A program made the position numbers and the translations under genes. A DNA stretch of 64,000 nt, taken from contig NZ_CP069535.1 in NCBI RefSeq assembly GCF_016889805.1, positions 1,860,001 through 1,924,000 of the forward strand, given 5' to 3'. Numbering within the stretch: the first letter of the stretch is position 1; each line of letters opens with the position of its first letter. The stretch is from Rhodanobacter sp. FDAARGOS 1247. GTDB taxonomy: Bacteria > Pseudomonadota > Gammaproteobacteria > Xanthomonadales > Rhodanobacteraceae. The notes under the pieces were generated by a model. That model saw only the letters and a program-made list of their open reading frames with translations, was not told the DNA's origin and made no database searches. Of this stretch, positions 44,410-53,458 are shown piece by piece.

Positions 44410-45981
44410 TCACCAGTCCGTGGGGCGGTAATCCTTGAGGAACTGCCCCCACACGTGCTCGCCGGTGTTGATGCCGTGGATGATCGGATCGACGATGCGG
44501 GCGGCGCCGTCGACGATGTCCAGCGGTGGATGGAAGCGTTCCTCCGCCACCTTCCTCGCGGCCAGCTCGGCCGGGTCCTCGTCGGTCACCCAGCCGGTGT
44601 CCACGCTGTTCATGTGAATGCCGTCGTTGTGGTAATCCGTCGCCGAGGTGCGCGTCATCATGTTGAGCGCGGCCTTGGCCATGTTGGTGTGCGGGTGCCG
44701 GGTGGTCTTGAAGTTGCGGTAGAACTGGCCTTCCATCGCCGACACGTTGACGATGTGCTTGTCGCGATCGGCCGTGCGCAGCATCAGCGGCTTCAATCGC
44801 GCGTTGATGATGAACGGGGCGATCGCGTTCACCAGCTGCACCTCCAGCAACTCCACCGACGGCACCTCGGCCATCAGCAGGCGCCATGAATTGCGCTGGC
44901 GCAGGTCGACCTGCTGCAGGTCCTGGTCGAGCCGGCCTTCGGGGAACAGGTGACTCTGCGCCAGCAGTTCCTCCGGCAGCAGCGCCACCTGCGACAGCTC
45001 GGCGGCGCGGGTCAGGCCGGGAACGGACGAATCGTGGCGGGCCGGCGCATCGCCTTGCGGCAGGATGTTCGAGCTGCGCAAGCCCTCGTAGTGGCCGACC
45101 AGCTGGCGCACATGCTCGGGCATGTCGTGCAGCGCCGCGGTCTCGCCTTCCATCATGTGGGCGTAGAAGTCCGGCGGTCGGCGCACGGTCTGGCAGGCGT
45201 TGTTGATGATGAAGTCCAGCCGCGGGCGGGTGGCCACCAGTTCCTGGCAGAACGCTTCCACGCTGGGCGTGTGGCGCAGGTCCAGGCCGTAGACCTGCAG
45301 CCGTTGACCCCATTCGGCGAAGTCCGGTTCAGCCGCGTAGCGCGCCGCCGAGTCGCGCGGGAAGCGCGTGGTGACGATCAACTCGGCGCCGGCGCGCAGC
45401 AGTTTCAGGCCGGCCTGGTAGCCGATCTTCACCCGGCCACCGGTGAGCAGGGCCACGCGTCCGCTGAGGTCGGCCAGTTCGTCGCGCTTGGCGTAGTTGA
45501 ACGCGGCGCAGTCGGGGCACATCTGGTCGTAGAAGAAGTGCAGGGTGGAATACTTCTTCTTGCAGACGTAGCAGTGCCGGGGTTCGATGGCTTCGCGCGG
45601 CTGCGCGGCATCGGCTTGCGGCGGGATGTCGTGTGGCTGGAATCCCTGGGGCGGGAACAGGTTGGCCGTGGTGAACACGGGGCGGCGGCGCAGCGTGCGG
45701 ATGCCGGTCTGGTTGAGTACCGATTCCTCCGCCTCGACCTTGCTGGCGTAGCGGGCCTTTTCAGCCGCCTTCAGCTTGATCCGGCGCGCCACCGGGTCGG
45801 GGTGATAGACCTGCGCCACGGCCTGGTGCAGGCGCTGGCGATCGTCGGCCGGCAGCCGGTCCAGCAGCTCGCGGTCCGCCGCCACCGACTCCAGCAGTTC
45901 AGCCGCGGCGCGCAGACGCTCCAGCAGGCAGGCATCGGCGTCTTCGGGCGGGGAGGCGGGGGGCATGTTCAAGGCGGTCAT
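44410..45981 (-). CDS. SDR-fold protein with N-terminal zinc ribbon and altered active site
   Basis: A 523-residue protein. Residues 1-130 form a charged helical N-terminal region. A zinc-ribbon-like segment with two CxxC pairs follows (CYVC, then CPDC about 20 residues later, near residues 137-161). The rest is a short-chain dehydrogenase/reductase fold with LLTGGRVKIGYQAGLKLL and IINNACQT. The third glycine of TGxxxGxG is Lys, and the catalytic YxxxK reads TNMAK, so Tyr is Thr. Ordinary dehydrogenase chemistry is therefore doubtful. The substrate is unknown and the gene stands alone between the mannosidases and a divergent unknown gene. Confidence 0.8.
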   Translation of the reverse strand: MTALNMPPASPPEDADACLLERLRAAAELLESVAADRELLDRLPADDRQRLHQAVAQVYHPDPVARRIKLKAAEKARYASKVEAEESVLNQTGIRTLRRRPVFTTANLFPPQGFQPHDIPPQADAAQPREAIEPRHCYVCKKKYSTLHFFYDQMCPDCAAFNYAKRDELADLSGRVALLTGGRVKIGYQAGLKLLRAGAELIVTTRFPRDSAARYAAEPDFAEWGQRLQVYGLDLRHTPSVEAFCQELVATRPRLDFIINNACQTVRRPPDFYAHMMEGETAALHDMPEHVRQLVGHYEGLRSSNILPQGDAPARHDSSVPGLTRAAELSQVALLPEELLAQSHLFPEGRLDQDLQQVDLRQRNSWRLLMAEVPSVELLEVQLVNAIAPFIINARLKPLMLRTADRDKHIVNVSAMEGQFYRNFKTTRHPHTNMAKAALNMMTRTSATDYHNDGIHMNSVDTGWVTDEDPAELAARKVAEERFHPPLDIVDGAARIVDPIIHGINTGEHVWGQFLKDYRPTDW

Positions 45982-46314
45982 TCGTCGTCGGTCATCGGCA
46001 AGAAGGGGCGGACACCCGGGATGGCATGCCGCAACCGCCTATTTTGCCCGTTTTTCCGCGCCAACCGGGAAAATCCGGCCGGCCGCGGCGCGCGATGCCC
46101 CCTGAACCGCCCCGCACGGACTTCCAGCGATGCGATCCAGCGCACACTTTGTTGGCGCGGTCGATGCAAGAGTGAAACCGTAGTTGTCCAGGCTGGACGG
46201 CAGGTATCCGGGTGACGGGGCGCTGGCAGAGTCGAGAGCCGTGGTCGCCCAAGCAGGCAGGGTTGTTTTGTGAGTTTGTCGATTTCTGCAAGTGCGCCAG
46301 TGCAAGAGGCCGCC
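45982..46314. other. Non-coding stretch between divergent genes
   Basis: This 333-base region separates the SDR-like gene (minus) and an unknown gene (plus), so it should hold two promoters. I see no convincing -35/-10 pair, no RNA gene and no strong palindrome other than GGCCGGCC. An AAGAGG site at 46304-46309 serves the downstream ATG. Confidence 0.4.
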
Positions 46315-47352
46315 ATGGCCGATCCGTCCGCCGTATTGCCCACCATCAAGAGCGTGCTCGACAGCTTGCCGACCGCGCATCGCGCCCTGCCGATCGGGCG
46401 CCGGATCATCGGCCAGGGCTGTCACGGGGCCGTCCGCAGCGACGAAGCCACGCCGCGCATCCGCTTCGTCTACTTCACCGCCGGCGCCGACCATGATCGT
46501 CACGCCGCCTACCATCGCCACCTGATCACCGCCGAAATCCTGCTCGACCGCGTACTGGCTGCCCACGCCGCCGGGCTGCGCTCGATGGCGCCGTCGCTGG
46601 ATTACGCCGCCGAGGCGCGGGCCACGGTGCCGCCACCGGCAGGCCTGTTTCATCGCGCCACGCTGGAACATCGGCGCTGGTATCGTGCCGACGGCAGCGT
46701 CCGCGCGCTGCCGCTGACCCAGGAGGCACTGTCCCTGCGGATGGCGGCCACCGACGAATTGTCCATGCGGGAAGCCAGGGCCCGCACCGCGCAGCGTTCG
46801 CACGCGCTGCCGGCCCGCGACCAGGCCTGGCTGGTTGCCCGTCGCGCCATCCCGCTGGGCCAGCGTCCGCTGAACCAGCCGGAGTGCCGCAGGCTGGCCG
46901 CTGCCCTCGACGGGATCTGGCAGGCATCCACAGGCAACTCGCACGTGGAACGGGCCAACCGGCGGATCGCCCTGAGCGTGGTGGCCGTGCTGGGCAATCT
47001 GCTGGACGAATACGCGGCCTCGCCCTTCCAGTGCGCCCCCTTGAGCGAGGCGTTCAACACCAGCCACCTGGCCCATCTGCGCCAGACCATCGCGGACTCG
47101 CGCCAGACCGAGTCGGCGTCGGACAGCTTGCTGGCCGGTCCGAAGGCCTGGTTTGCCGCCAAGGCCGTCCGCATGCGCGCCGAACACCAGCTCGGCCTGT
47201 CGATGTCGCCAGCGGCGTCCGCCAGCATCCGCCTGTCCGGCCGTGCCGTGGTGACCATGATCGGCGGTCGCCTTTACACCTTCATCGACGGTCGGCGATC
47301 GGGCTCGCGCCGGTTGCCGCCCCTGCTGGCGGCTGACGCGCTGTCGGCCTGA
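46315..47352 (+). CDS. Hypothetical protein, function unknown
   Basis: A 345-residue soluble protein with no signal peptide or membrane helix that I can see. It is Ala/Arg/Leu-rich and largely helical. Near the N-terminus it has RRIIGQGCHGAVRS, which fits a kinase-like glycine loop (GxGxxGxV), but no matching catalytic Lys, HRD or DFG motif follows, so this may be chance. ATG at 46315 has AAGAGG five bases upstream; a GTG at 46270 is the alternative start. It precedes the sigma factor/kinase pair by about 125 bases on the same strand. I do not recognise a family. Confidence 0.65.
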   Translation: MADPSAVLPTIKSVLDSLPTAHRALPIGRRIIGQGCHGAVRSDEATPRIRFVYFTAGADHDRHAAYHRHLITAEILLDRVLAAHAAGLRSMAPSLDYAAEARATVPPPAGLFHRATLEHRRWYRADGSVRALPLTQEALSLRMAATDELSMREARARTAQRSHALPARDQAWLVARRAIPLGQRPLNQPECRRLAAALDGIWQASTGNSHVERANRRIALSVVAVLGNLLDEYAASPFQCAPLSEAFNTSHLAHLRQTIADSRQTESASDSLLAGPKAWFAAKAVRMRAEHQLGLSMSPAASASIRLSGRAVVTMIGGRLYTFIDGRRSGSRRLPPLLAADALSA

Positions 47353-47477
47353 GCTGATTCCCCGCGGCGGCGACCGAGCGGACGCCCCGGCGGCTGTCGG
47401 CGCCGAACGGGGTACGGATTCCCAGCAAAGGCGTACCATGCGGCGCTAAGGATGGCGGCTGCAGGGAGGTGCTCGTC

Positions 47478-48008
47478 ATGTCCGATTCCCGACCTCTGGC
47501 CAGCGACGGTTCCACCGACGCGCTGTTCGTCGTGGTGTACGCGCGGCTCAAGGCGATGGCCGCCCGACAGTTGTCGAATCGTCGCCAGGCCACCCTGGAC
47601 ACCACCGAACTGGTGCACGAGCTGTACCTGCGCATGGGCCAGCGCGAGGCGTTGCATTTCGACCATCCCGCCCAGTTCTTTGCCTACGCCGCGCGCGCCA
47701 TGCGCCACCTGCTGATCAACCGCGCCCGCGATCGCCTGCGCCTGTGCGCGGGCGGGCAGTGGCTGCGGGTCACCCTTGACGACCAGGATCTGAAACTGGC
47801 GCTCGACACCGCTGAGCAGACGCTGGCGCTGGACGCCGCGCTGGACGCGCTGGAACAGTCCGACGCCCGTGCCGCCCAGGTGGTGGAACTGCGTTACTTC
47901 GCCGGGCTCAGTCTGGAACAGGTCGCCGACACGCTCGGCGTGGCCCGGCGCACCATCGACCGCGACTGGCGCTTTGCCCGCGCATTCATCAAGGCCCGCA
48001 TGGGTTGA
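47478..48008 (+). CDS. ECF sigma factor of the kinase-linked type
   Basis: A 176-residue extracytoplasmic-function sigma factor with sigma-2 (about residues 14-80) and sigma-4 (about 115-170, with LSLEQVADTLGVARRTIDRDW as the helix-turn-helix). The region that normally reads DAEDLVQE, and touches core polymerase, reads LDTTELVHELYLRM (T42, T43). In Vibrio EcfP an equivalent threonine must be phosphorylated by the kinase PknT to allow polymerase binding. A Ser/Thr kinase gene follows here, so the same control is likely (inference). ATG 47478 is preferred to GTG 47469 because GGGAGG ends directly before the latter. Confidence 0.88.
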   Translation: MSDSRPLASDGSTDALFVVVYARLKAMAARQLSNRRQATLDTTELVHELYLRMGQREALHFDHPAQFFAYAARAMRHLLINRARDRLRLCAGGQWLRVTLDDQDLKLALDTAEQTLALDAALDALEQSDARAAQVVELRYFAGLSLEQVADTLGVARRTIDRDWRFARAFIKARMG

Positions 48009-48122
48009 GGGTGTCGGGCGCAGCATGCCGTCGGGGTGGCGGCGGAGCGCGACCGGGGGCGAGGTCGCAAACGGGGCATGTTCGGGGTTAACCGTGGCAA
48101 GGCATACCGTGGGGAGTTCGTC

Positions 48123-50933
48123 GTGGAACCCGCAACGACAATGCGCGACGTGTTCGAAGCGGCACTCGGGCTGCCCGCGGCGGAGCGTGCGCGTCTGCTG
48201 GACGAGCGCTGCCCCGATCCGCTCCGGCGCGCGGAGATCGAACGCCTGCTCGCCGCCGACGCCACCGAAGGCGAGCTGCTGTCGACCGGCGATGCCGCCT
48301 GTGCCGCGCGGGCCATCGGCGATACCAGCGTCGCCCAGGCGCTGCCGGCCGGCAGCCGCATCGGTCCGTTCGAGCTGGTCGAGGTACTGGGCGAGGGCGG
48401 TTCGTCGACGGTGTTCCGGGCCTTTCGCCAGGTCGATGGCGTGCGCCAGGAAGTGGCGATCAAGCTGCTGGCGCGCGGCCTCTACACCGCCGATGCGCAG
48501 CGCCAGTTCCGCCGCGAGCGCGAGGCGCTGGCGCGCCTGCGCCATCCCGGCATCGCCCGCCTGATCGAGGGCGGCATCACCGAGGCCGGTCTGGCCTATA
48601 TCGCGCTGGAGCTGGTCGACGGCGTGCCGATCACCCGCTACGCCAGCCAGCACCGGCTGGACCTGCGCCAGCGGCTGGTGCTGTTCCTGATGGTCTGCCG
48701 TGCGGTGGAGACGGCGCATCGGGCACTGATCGTGCACCGTGACCTGAAGCCGTCCAACGTGCTGGTCACCGCCGACGGCCACGTCAAGCTGCTCGACTTT
48801 GGCATCGCCATGCTGCTCGACGAGGACGCCGCCGAGCAGATCCATACCCAGCATCGCGCCTTGACGCCTGCCTACGCGGCGCCCGAACAGTTCGCCCAGG
48901 AGCCGGTCACCGCGGCGACCGACGTGTATGCGCTGGGCGTATTGCTGGACGAACTGATCACCGGGCAACGGCGCGCCAGCGTGGATGCAGGCACCCCGTC
49001 GTCACGGCTCAGCCAAGACACCGTCACCACGGCTTACGGCACCGTGCCGGCCAGCGTGTCGAGGCTGCGGCACAAGCTGCGCGGCGATCTCGACAACATC
49101 GTGCTGAAGGCCATCGCCACCGAGGCGGAGCGTCGTTACGCCTCGGCCGGCGCGCTGGCCGAGGACATCGAGCGCCACCTGGACCGCCAGCCGGTGCTGG
49201 CCCATCCGCCGTCGCGCTGGTATCGCACCAGCAAGTTCGTGGCCCGCCATCGCGGTGGCGTGGTGCTCACCGCGTTGTTCGTGGCGGCCGTGCTCACCTC
49301 GCTGTCGATTGCCCTGTGGCAGGCGCAGGTGGCCCGCCAGCAGGCCGCACGCGCGAACATGGTGCGGGATTTCGTCGAGAGCCTGTTCGCGCCGGTGCGC
49401 TACGGTGCCGCCACATCGGAACAACCGAGCCTGGACGAACTGCTGGCCCATGGCGTCGCAAAACTCGACAACGCGCCATCGATGGATGACGGCAGCCGCG
49501 TGGACCTGCTGGCGATGTTCTCGCGCCTGTACGAGGACCTCGGCGATGTCGCGCAGGCGCGCCAGCTGGCGAACCGGGCCGTCGCCTTGTCGGAACGGAC
49601 GCTGGCGCCGTCCGCCATCGAATCGATCCGCGCGCTGACCGCCCGGGGCTACGCCGCAGTGCGCATGGAGGACTATGCCGACGGCGGCACCGACCTGCGG
49701 CTTGCCCACCAGCGCATGCTGGCACAGGGCATCCGCGGCGAAGCACTGATCGACCTGCTCGGTCCGCTGGGCGCGGTCGAGAACAGCGAAGGCCATGGCG
49801 AAGCCGCGCTGGATCTCGCCCGCGAGGCACTGGCCGAACGGATCGCCAGCTGGGGGCCGGACGATCCGCGGGTCGGCATCGGCTACAACGACGTCGCCTC
49901 CGCGCTGGAAGGCCTGGAGCGCTACGACGAGGCGATCCCGATGTGGCGGAAAACGTGGCAGTTTGAGCTCGCGCATTTCGGCCCGTCCAGCAATCAGACG
50001 ACGCTGGCGCTGGCCGGCCTGGCCTCGTCCACCTATCGCGCCGGCCACTGGACGCAGGCACATGCACTGTTCGCGCAGGCCCTGGCGATGTACGCCCGCA
50101 ACGGCAACGCGCCCCAGCTCACCCAGGTGTATGCCGCGCAGAAAGCATGCGTGCTGGAGGGGCTGCGCGCCGATCACGCCAGCGCGCAGGCGCGTTGCGG
50201 GCAGGCGCAGGCCTGGTCGGCCAGCGGCTTCGGCGCGGATACCGCCCTGCATGGCGACTCGCTGGAGGCCACGGCCTTCGGCGAGGTGGAGGCGGGTGAT
50301 CTCGTTGCGGCGCGCAAGCTGTTCGACGCGGCCCGCAAGCTGTACGGCAACGATCCGGCCAACCGCATGCGGATCGGCCGCGTGGACAGCGAACTGGCCG
50401 GCATCGCCCTGCTCGAAGGCCAGCCTGCCGTGGCGCGCAAGCTGCTGCCGGAAGCCATCGTCGGCCTGCGCACGCGCAAGTACCGGATGCCACCGCTGAT
50501 CGCCGAGGCGCGCCTGCTGCTGGCCTGCGCCCAGACCCCCGCCACGCCGTGTCCAGCCGACCTGCAGGCGACGGTCGAGCGCGACCTTGCCGCAGTGGCG
50601 CCCCGCAACGACCCACAACTGCTGTGGGTACACACGCTGCTGGCGCAGGTCGAGCTGGCGCACGACCAGGCCGGCGAGGCAAAGGCCCGGCTGACGGCGG
50701 CGATTCCCCGTGCCGCCGGCGAGTTGCCACCGGTGCATCCGCGTCGACTCGCGGCGCAGCTGTGGCTTGCCGTGGCCACGGCAAGCAGTGGCGACTGCAC
50801 CGATGCCGAAGCGCAGGCCCGCGCCGCCAGCGCGACCATCCAGGCCGGCGCTCTCGCTGCACATCCCGAGCTGGCCATTGCCAGCACGCTGCTGCGCCAT
50901 CCCCTGGCTTCCTGCGGCCTGTTGCTGAACTGA
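48123..50933 (+). CDS. Transmembrane Ser/Thr protein kinase with TPR-like C-terminal domain
   Basis: A 936-residue Hanks-type kinase. Residues 1-75 are a helical leader. The kinase domain (about 80-355) has GEGGSSTVFRA, the lysine in VAIKLL (K114), VHRDLKPSN (D207) and LLDFGIAML (D225), so it looks active. One membrane helix lies at about 378-400, followed by a roughly 530-residue periplasmic region of TPR-like helical repeats that may sense a ligand or partner. GTG 48123 is chosen because GGGGAG lies six bases before it; earlier in-frame starts at 48036 and 48078 cannot be excluded. It probably phosphorylates the upstream sigma factor. Confidence 0.88.
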   Translation: MEPATTMRDVFEAALGLPAAERARLLDERCPDPLRRAEIERLLAADATEGELLSTGDAACAARAIGDTSVAQALPAGSRIGPFELVEVLGEGGSSTVFRAFRQVDGVRQEVAIKLLARGLYTADAQRQFRREREALARLRHPGIARLIEGGITEAGLAYIALELVDGVPITRYASQHRLDLRQRLVLFLMVCRAVETAHRALIVHRDLKPSNVLVTADGHVKLLDFGIAMLLDEDAAEQIHTQHRALTPAYAAPEQFAQEPVTAATDVYALGVLLDELITGQRRASVDAGTPSSRLSQDTVTTAYGTVPASVSRLRHKLRGDLDNIVLKAIATEAERRYASAGALAEDIERHLDRQPVLAHPPSRWYRTSKFVARHRGGVVLTALFVAAVLTSLSIALWQAQVARQQAARANMVRDFVESLFAPVRYGAATSEQPSLDELLAHGVAKLDNAPSMDDGSRVDLLAMFSRLYEDLGDVAQARQLANRAVALSERTLAPSAIESIRALTARGYAAVRMEDYADGGTDLRLAHQRMLAQGIRGEALIDLLGPLGAVENSEGHGEAALDLAREALAERIASWGPDDPRVGIGYNDVASALEGLERYDEAIPMWRKTWQFELAHFGPSSNQTTLALAGLASSTYRAGHWTQAHALFAQALAMYARNGNAPQLTQVYAAQKACVLEGLRADHASAQARCGQAQAWSASGFGADTALHGDSLEATAFGEVEAGDLVAARKLFDAARKLYGNDPANRMRIGRVDSELAGIALLEGQPAVARKLLPEAIVGLRTRKYRMPPLIAEARLLLACAQTPATPCPADLQATVERDLAAVAPRNDPQLLWVHTLLAQVELAHDQAGEAKARLTAAIPRAAGELPPVHPRRLAAQLWLAVATASSGDCTDAEAQARAASATIQAGALAAHPELAIASTLLRHPLASCGLLLN

Positions 50934-51096
50934 CCGGCGCTTCAACGTCCCACTGATCGCCCCGGCTGGCCTGCGTGGACCGGGCGGTGGGCGCATGTCG
51001 CAACTTGTCGCCCTTCGGTGTTCTCCGTCTTGCCACGACCACGCGGTCGGGCGGGGCAGGGGCTGCATCAACGACAAGCCAAGGGGGCACACCGTC

Positions 51097-52521
51097 ATGT
51101 TCCATCAGCGCACTTTCGTATCCGTCGCAGCGGGGCTGGTCCTGCTGGCGACGGTCGTCGGCACACCGGCGCAGGATCGCCGTCACCAGCCATCACCGGC
51201 TGCCAACACGCTGGTCACCGCCAACCCTTCGGGCTGGCTGCAGACCAGCACGCCCAGCGGCAGCATCGACACCGCCAATCCGTTCTTCCAGAGCTTTGGC
51301 CCCAACGGCCGCTCTTGCGATTCCTGCCATCGACAGGCCCAGGGCTGGTCGATCACCCCGGACGAACTGCGCCAGCGCTTTGCCAGCACCAACGGCAACG
51401 ATCCGATCTTCCGCCTGGTCGACGGCGCCGTGTCGCCACGGGCCGATGTGTCCAGCCTCTACGCGCGGCGCATCGCCTACTCCATGCTGCTCAAGCGGGG
51501 CCTGATCCGCGTGGGCATGCCGATGCCGGCGAATGCCGAGTTTCGCCTGACCCGCGTCGATGACCCCTACGGTTACGCCAGCGCGAGCGACCTGTCGCTG
51601 TTTCGGCGCCCGCTGCCGTCGACCAACCTGATCTGGCTTACCGCGGTCATGTGGGACGGGCGTGAGACCGTCGCGCCATTCAAGCCGCCGATGGATGCCG
51701 GCATCAATCACGAGGACATCATCGAGAGCCTGGCTTCGCAGGCGCGCGACGCCATCCTCGGTCACGAACAGGCCGCGGTCGCCCCCGACGCGAGCGTGAT
51801 CGACCGGATCGTGGACTTCGAACTGCACCTGTTCACCGCCCAGCTGGTCGACCAGGACGCCGGCAAGCTCAACGCCGAGGACGGCATGGGTGGCGCCAGC
51901 ATCCTGGCGCAGCAGCGCTTCTGGATCGGCATCAACGACACCCTGGGCGGCGATCCCACCGGCGATGCCTTCGACGAGAAGGCGATGCGCCTGTTCGACG
52001 AGTGGAACGTCCCCGGCGCGCAGTTCAGCCACGATCGCGGCGAGCGTGCGCGGGCCGCCATCGCCCGCGGCGAGCAGCTCTTCAACACGTTGCCGATCGC
52101 GATCAGCGGCGTGGCCGGGCTCAACGACGTGACCGGCCTGCCCGTCATCCACGGCAGCTGCAGCAGCTGCCACAACGCGCCGAACATCGGCAACCACTCG
52201 GTGGCGCTGCCGGTGGACATCGGCATTGCCGACGCAAGCCGACGCACGCCGGACATGCCGCTGTACACGCTGACCAACAACGCCACGGGCAGGAGCGTGC
52301 AGACCACCGACCCCGGCCTGGCATTGCGTACCGGCAAGTGGGCCGACATCGGCAAGTTCAAGGGACCGATCCTGCGCGGGCTCGCCGCCCGCGCGCCGTA
52401 CTTCCACAACGGCTCGGCGGCGACGCTGATGGACGTGGTCGACTTCTACGACACCCGCTTCAATGTACACATGAGCGGGCAGCAGAAAGGCGACCTGGTG
52501 GCGTTCCTGTCGGCGCTTTGA
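51097..52521 (+). CDS. Exported dihaem cytochrome c peroxidase-like protein
   Basis: A 474-residue periplasmic protein with a signal peptide (residues 1-25). It has two c-type haem sites, CDSCH (74-78) and CSSCH (355-359), and the family ending [37 protein letters not shown]. MauG/CcpA-type proteins have the same ending with a Met or Tyr haem ligand. The spacing between haems (281 residues) is wider than in standard CcpA, so it may belong to a divergent branch with another electron partner. It follows the kinase gene by 163 bases and could be a target of the sigma factor. Confidence 0.85.
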   Translation: MFHQRTFVSVAAGLVLLATVVGTPAQDRRHQPSPAANTLVTANPSGWLQTSTPSGSIDTANPFFQSFGPNGRSCDSCHRQAQGWSITPDELRQRFASTNGNDPIFRLVDGAVSPRADVSSLYARRIAYSMLLKRGLIRVGMPMPANAEFRLTRVDDPYGYASASDLSLFRRPLPSTNLIWLTAVMWDGRETVAPFKPPMDAGINHEDIIESLASQARDAILGHEQAAVAPDASVIDRIVDFELHLFTAQLVDQDAGKLNAEDGMGGASILAQQRFWIGINDTLGGDPTGDAFDEKAMRLFDEWNVPGAQFSHDRGERARAAIARGEQLFNTLPIAISGVAGLNDVTGLPVIHGSCSSCHNAPNIGNHSVALPVDIGIADASRRTPDMPLYTLTNNATGRSVQTTDPGLALRTGKWADIGKFKGPILRGLAARAPYFHNGSAATLMDVVDFYDTRFNVHMSGQQKGDLVAFLSAL

Positions 52522-52540
52522 ACGGCCTTGCCCGGGCCTG

Positions 52541-53458
52541 CTATCCCGGGGTGGCCGGGCAACGGGCCATGTGCAGCAGCACGCCGGCCAGGCTCTTCAG
52601 GTCCTGCGCGTTGTGTGCCGCCACCCGTCGCAGGTTCCGGGCAGAGCCGCCGCGCAGATAGGTGAGCCAGGCCGCCGGCGCCTCGGCGCCGGGCAGGTCG
52701 TCCTCGCGCACCACGCCCAGCAACTGGCGTTCGGCCGTGGCCAGGCGGCAGTTGGGCCACTGCCGCTTCCAGTGCCGTCGCACCGGATGCAGCAGGTCCA
52801 GATGAGCCAGGCCGGCCAGCGGATTGGGCAGGCGCGCCAGGCGATAGCGGGTGGCCAGCAGCGGCGCGTCGTAGCACTTGCCGTTGTAGCTGACGAGCAC
52901 GGTGTCCCCGCTCAGCCACTCGGCGAACGTGTGCAGCATGGCGGTTTCGGCGGCCATCGTGGTGAGGGTGAGCTGGCGGATGCGGAAGCGGCCATCGAGC
53001 CAGTCGGCGGCGCCGATCATGAAGGCGCGGGTGCCGGTGCCGCCAGCCAGGCCGGTGGTTTCGGTATCGAAGTGCAGCAGGCGGTAGTGATGGACCGGCG
53101 CCATCCGGGCAAAGCCGGTTTCGACGATCGCCGGCGGATCGAGCCAGTCGACCAGGACTTCGGTGTAGCGCAGGCCCGGCGCGATCTCGATGCCGGGCAC
53201 CTCGCGGTCGCTGGACGCGATCGTGGCGGGATTGCGCTTCATTTGCGCGTGACGCTGGAGCAGACGGCGCAGCTCGGGCGAGAGGGCGCGATCGGCTGTC
53301 GCAAGGCCTGCAACAGGGGAGGGAGGCGGCCGTTGCGCGGCCGCCGTCGAAGCCACAGAACCCGTCTGGCTGGCTGGCAAGTCCACGTTCGGCGCACGGG
53401 TACCGACCTTGCCGGCCTCCGCCCGCAGCTTGCGCATCCGCGCGGCCAGCGCGCTCAC
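52541..53458 (-). CDS. MrfB/YprB-like RNase H-fold exonuclease
   Basis: A 305-residue predicted 3'-5' exonuclease. The first 95 residues are variable. The RNase H-like core shows LHFDTETTGL (DxE metal ligands), SYNGKCYDAPLL (second Asp) and HNAQDLKSL (His and final Asp), the arrangement used by Bacillus YprB (MrfB). It starts at GTG 53458, overlapping the helicase stop by 4 bases (GTGA), so the two are co-translated. MrfA/MrfB act together in an excision route for mitomycin C adducts in Bacillus; that role here is inferred. Confidence 0.87.
   Translation of the reverse strand: MSALAARMRKLRAEAGKVGTRAPNVDLPASQTGSVASTAAAQRPPPSPVAGLATADRALSPELRRLLQRHAQMKRNPATIASSDREVPGIEIAPGLRYTEVLVDWLDPPAIVETGFARMAPVHHYRLLHFDTETTGLAGGTGTRAFMIGAADWLDGRFRIRQLTLTTMAAETAMLHTFAEWLSGDTVLVSYNGKCYDAPLLATRYRLARLPNPLAGLAHLDLLHPVRRHWKRQWPNCRLATAERQLLGVVREDDLPGAEAPAAWLTYLRGGSARNLRRVAAHNAQDLKSLAGVLLHMARCPATPG

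Noticed and set aside
46315..47352. Calling the unknown protein a kinase on the basis of its glycine-rich motif
   Set aside because: No catalytic Lys, HRD or DFG motif is found at the needed distance; the match to GxGxxGxV alone can occur by chance.
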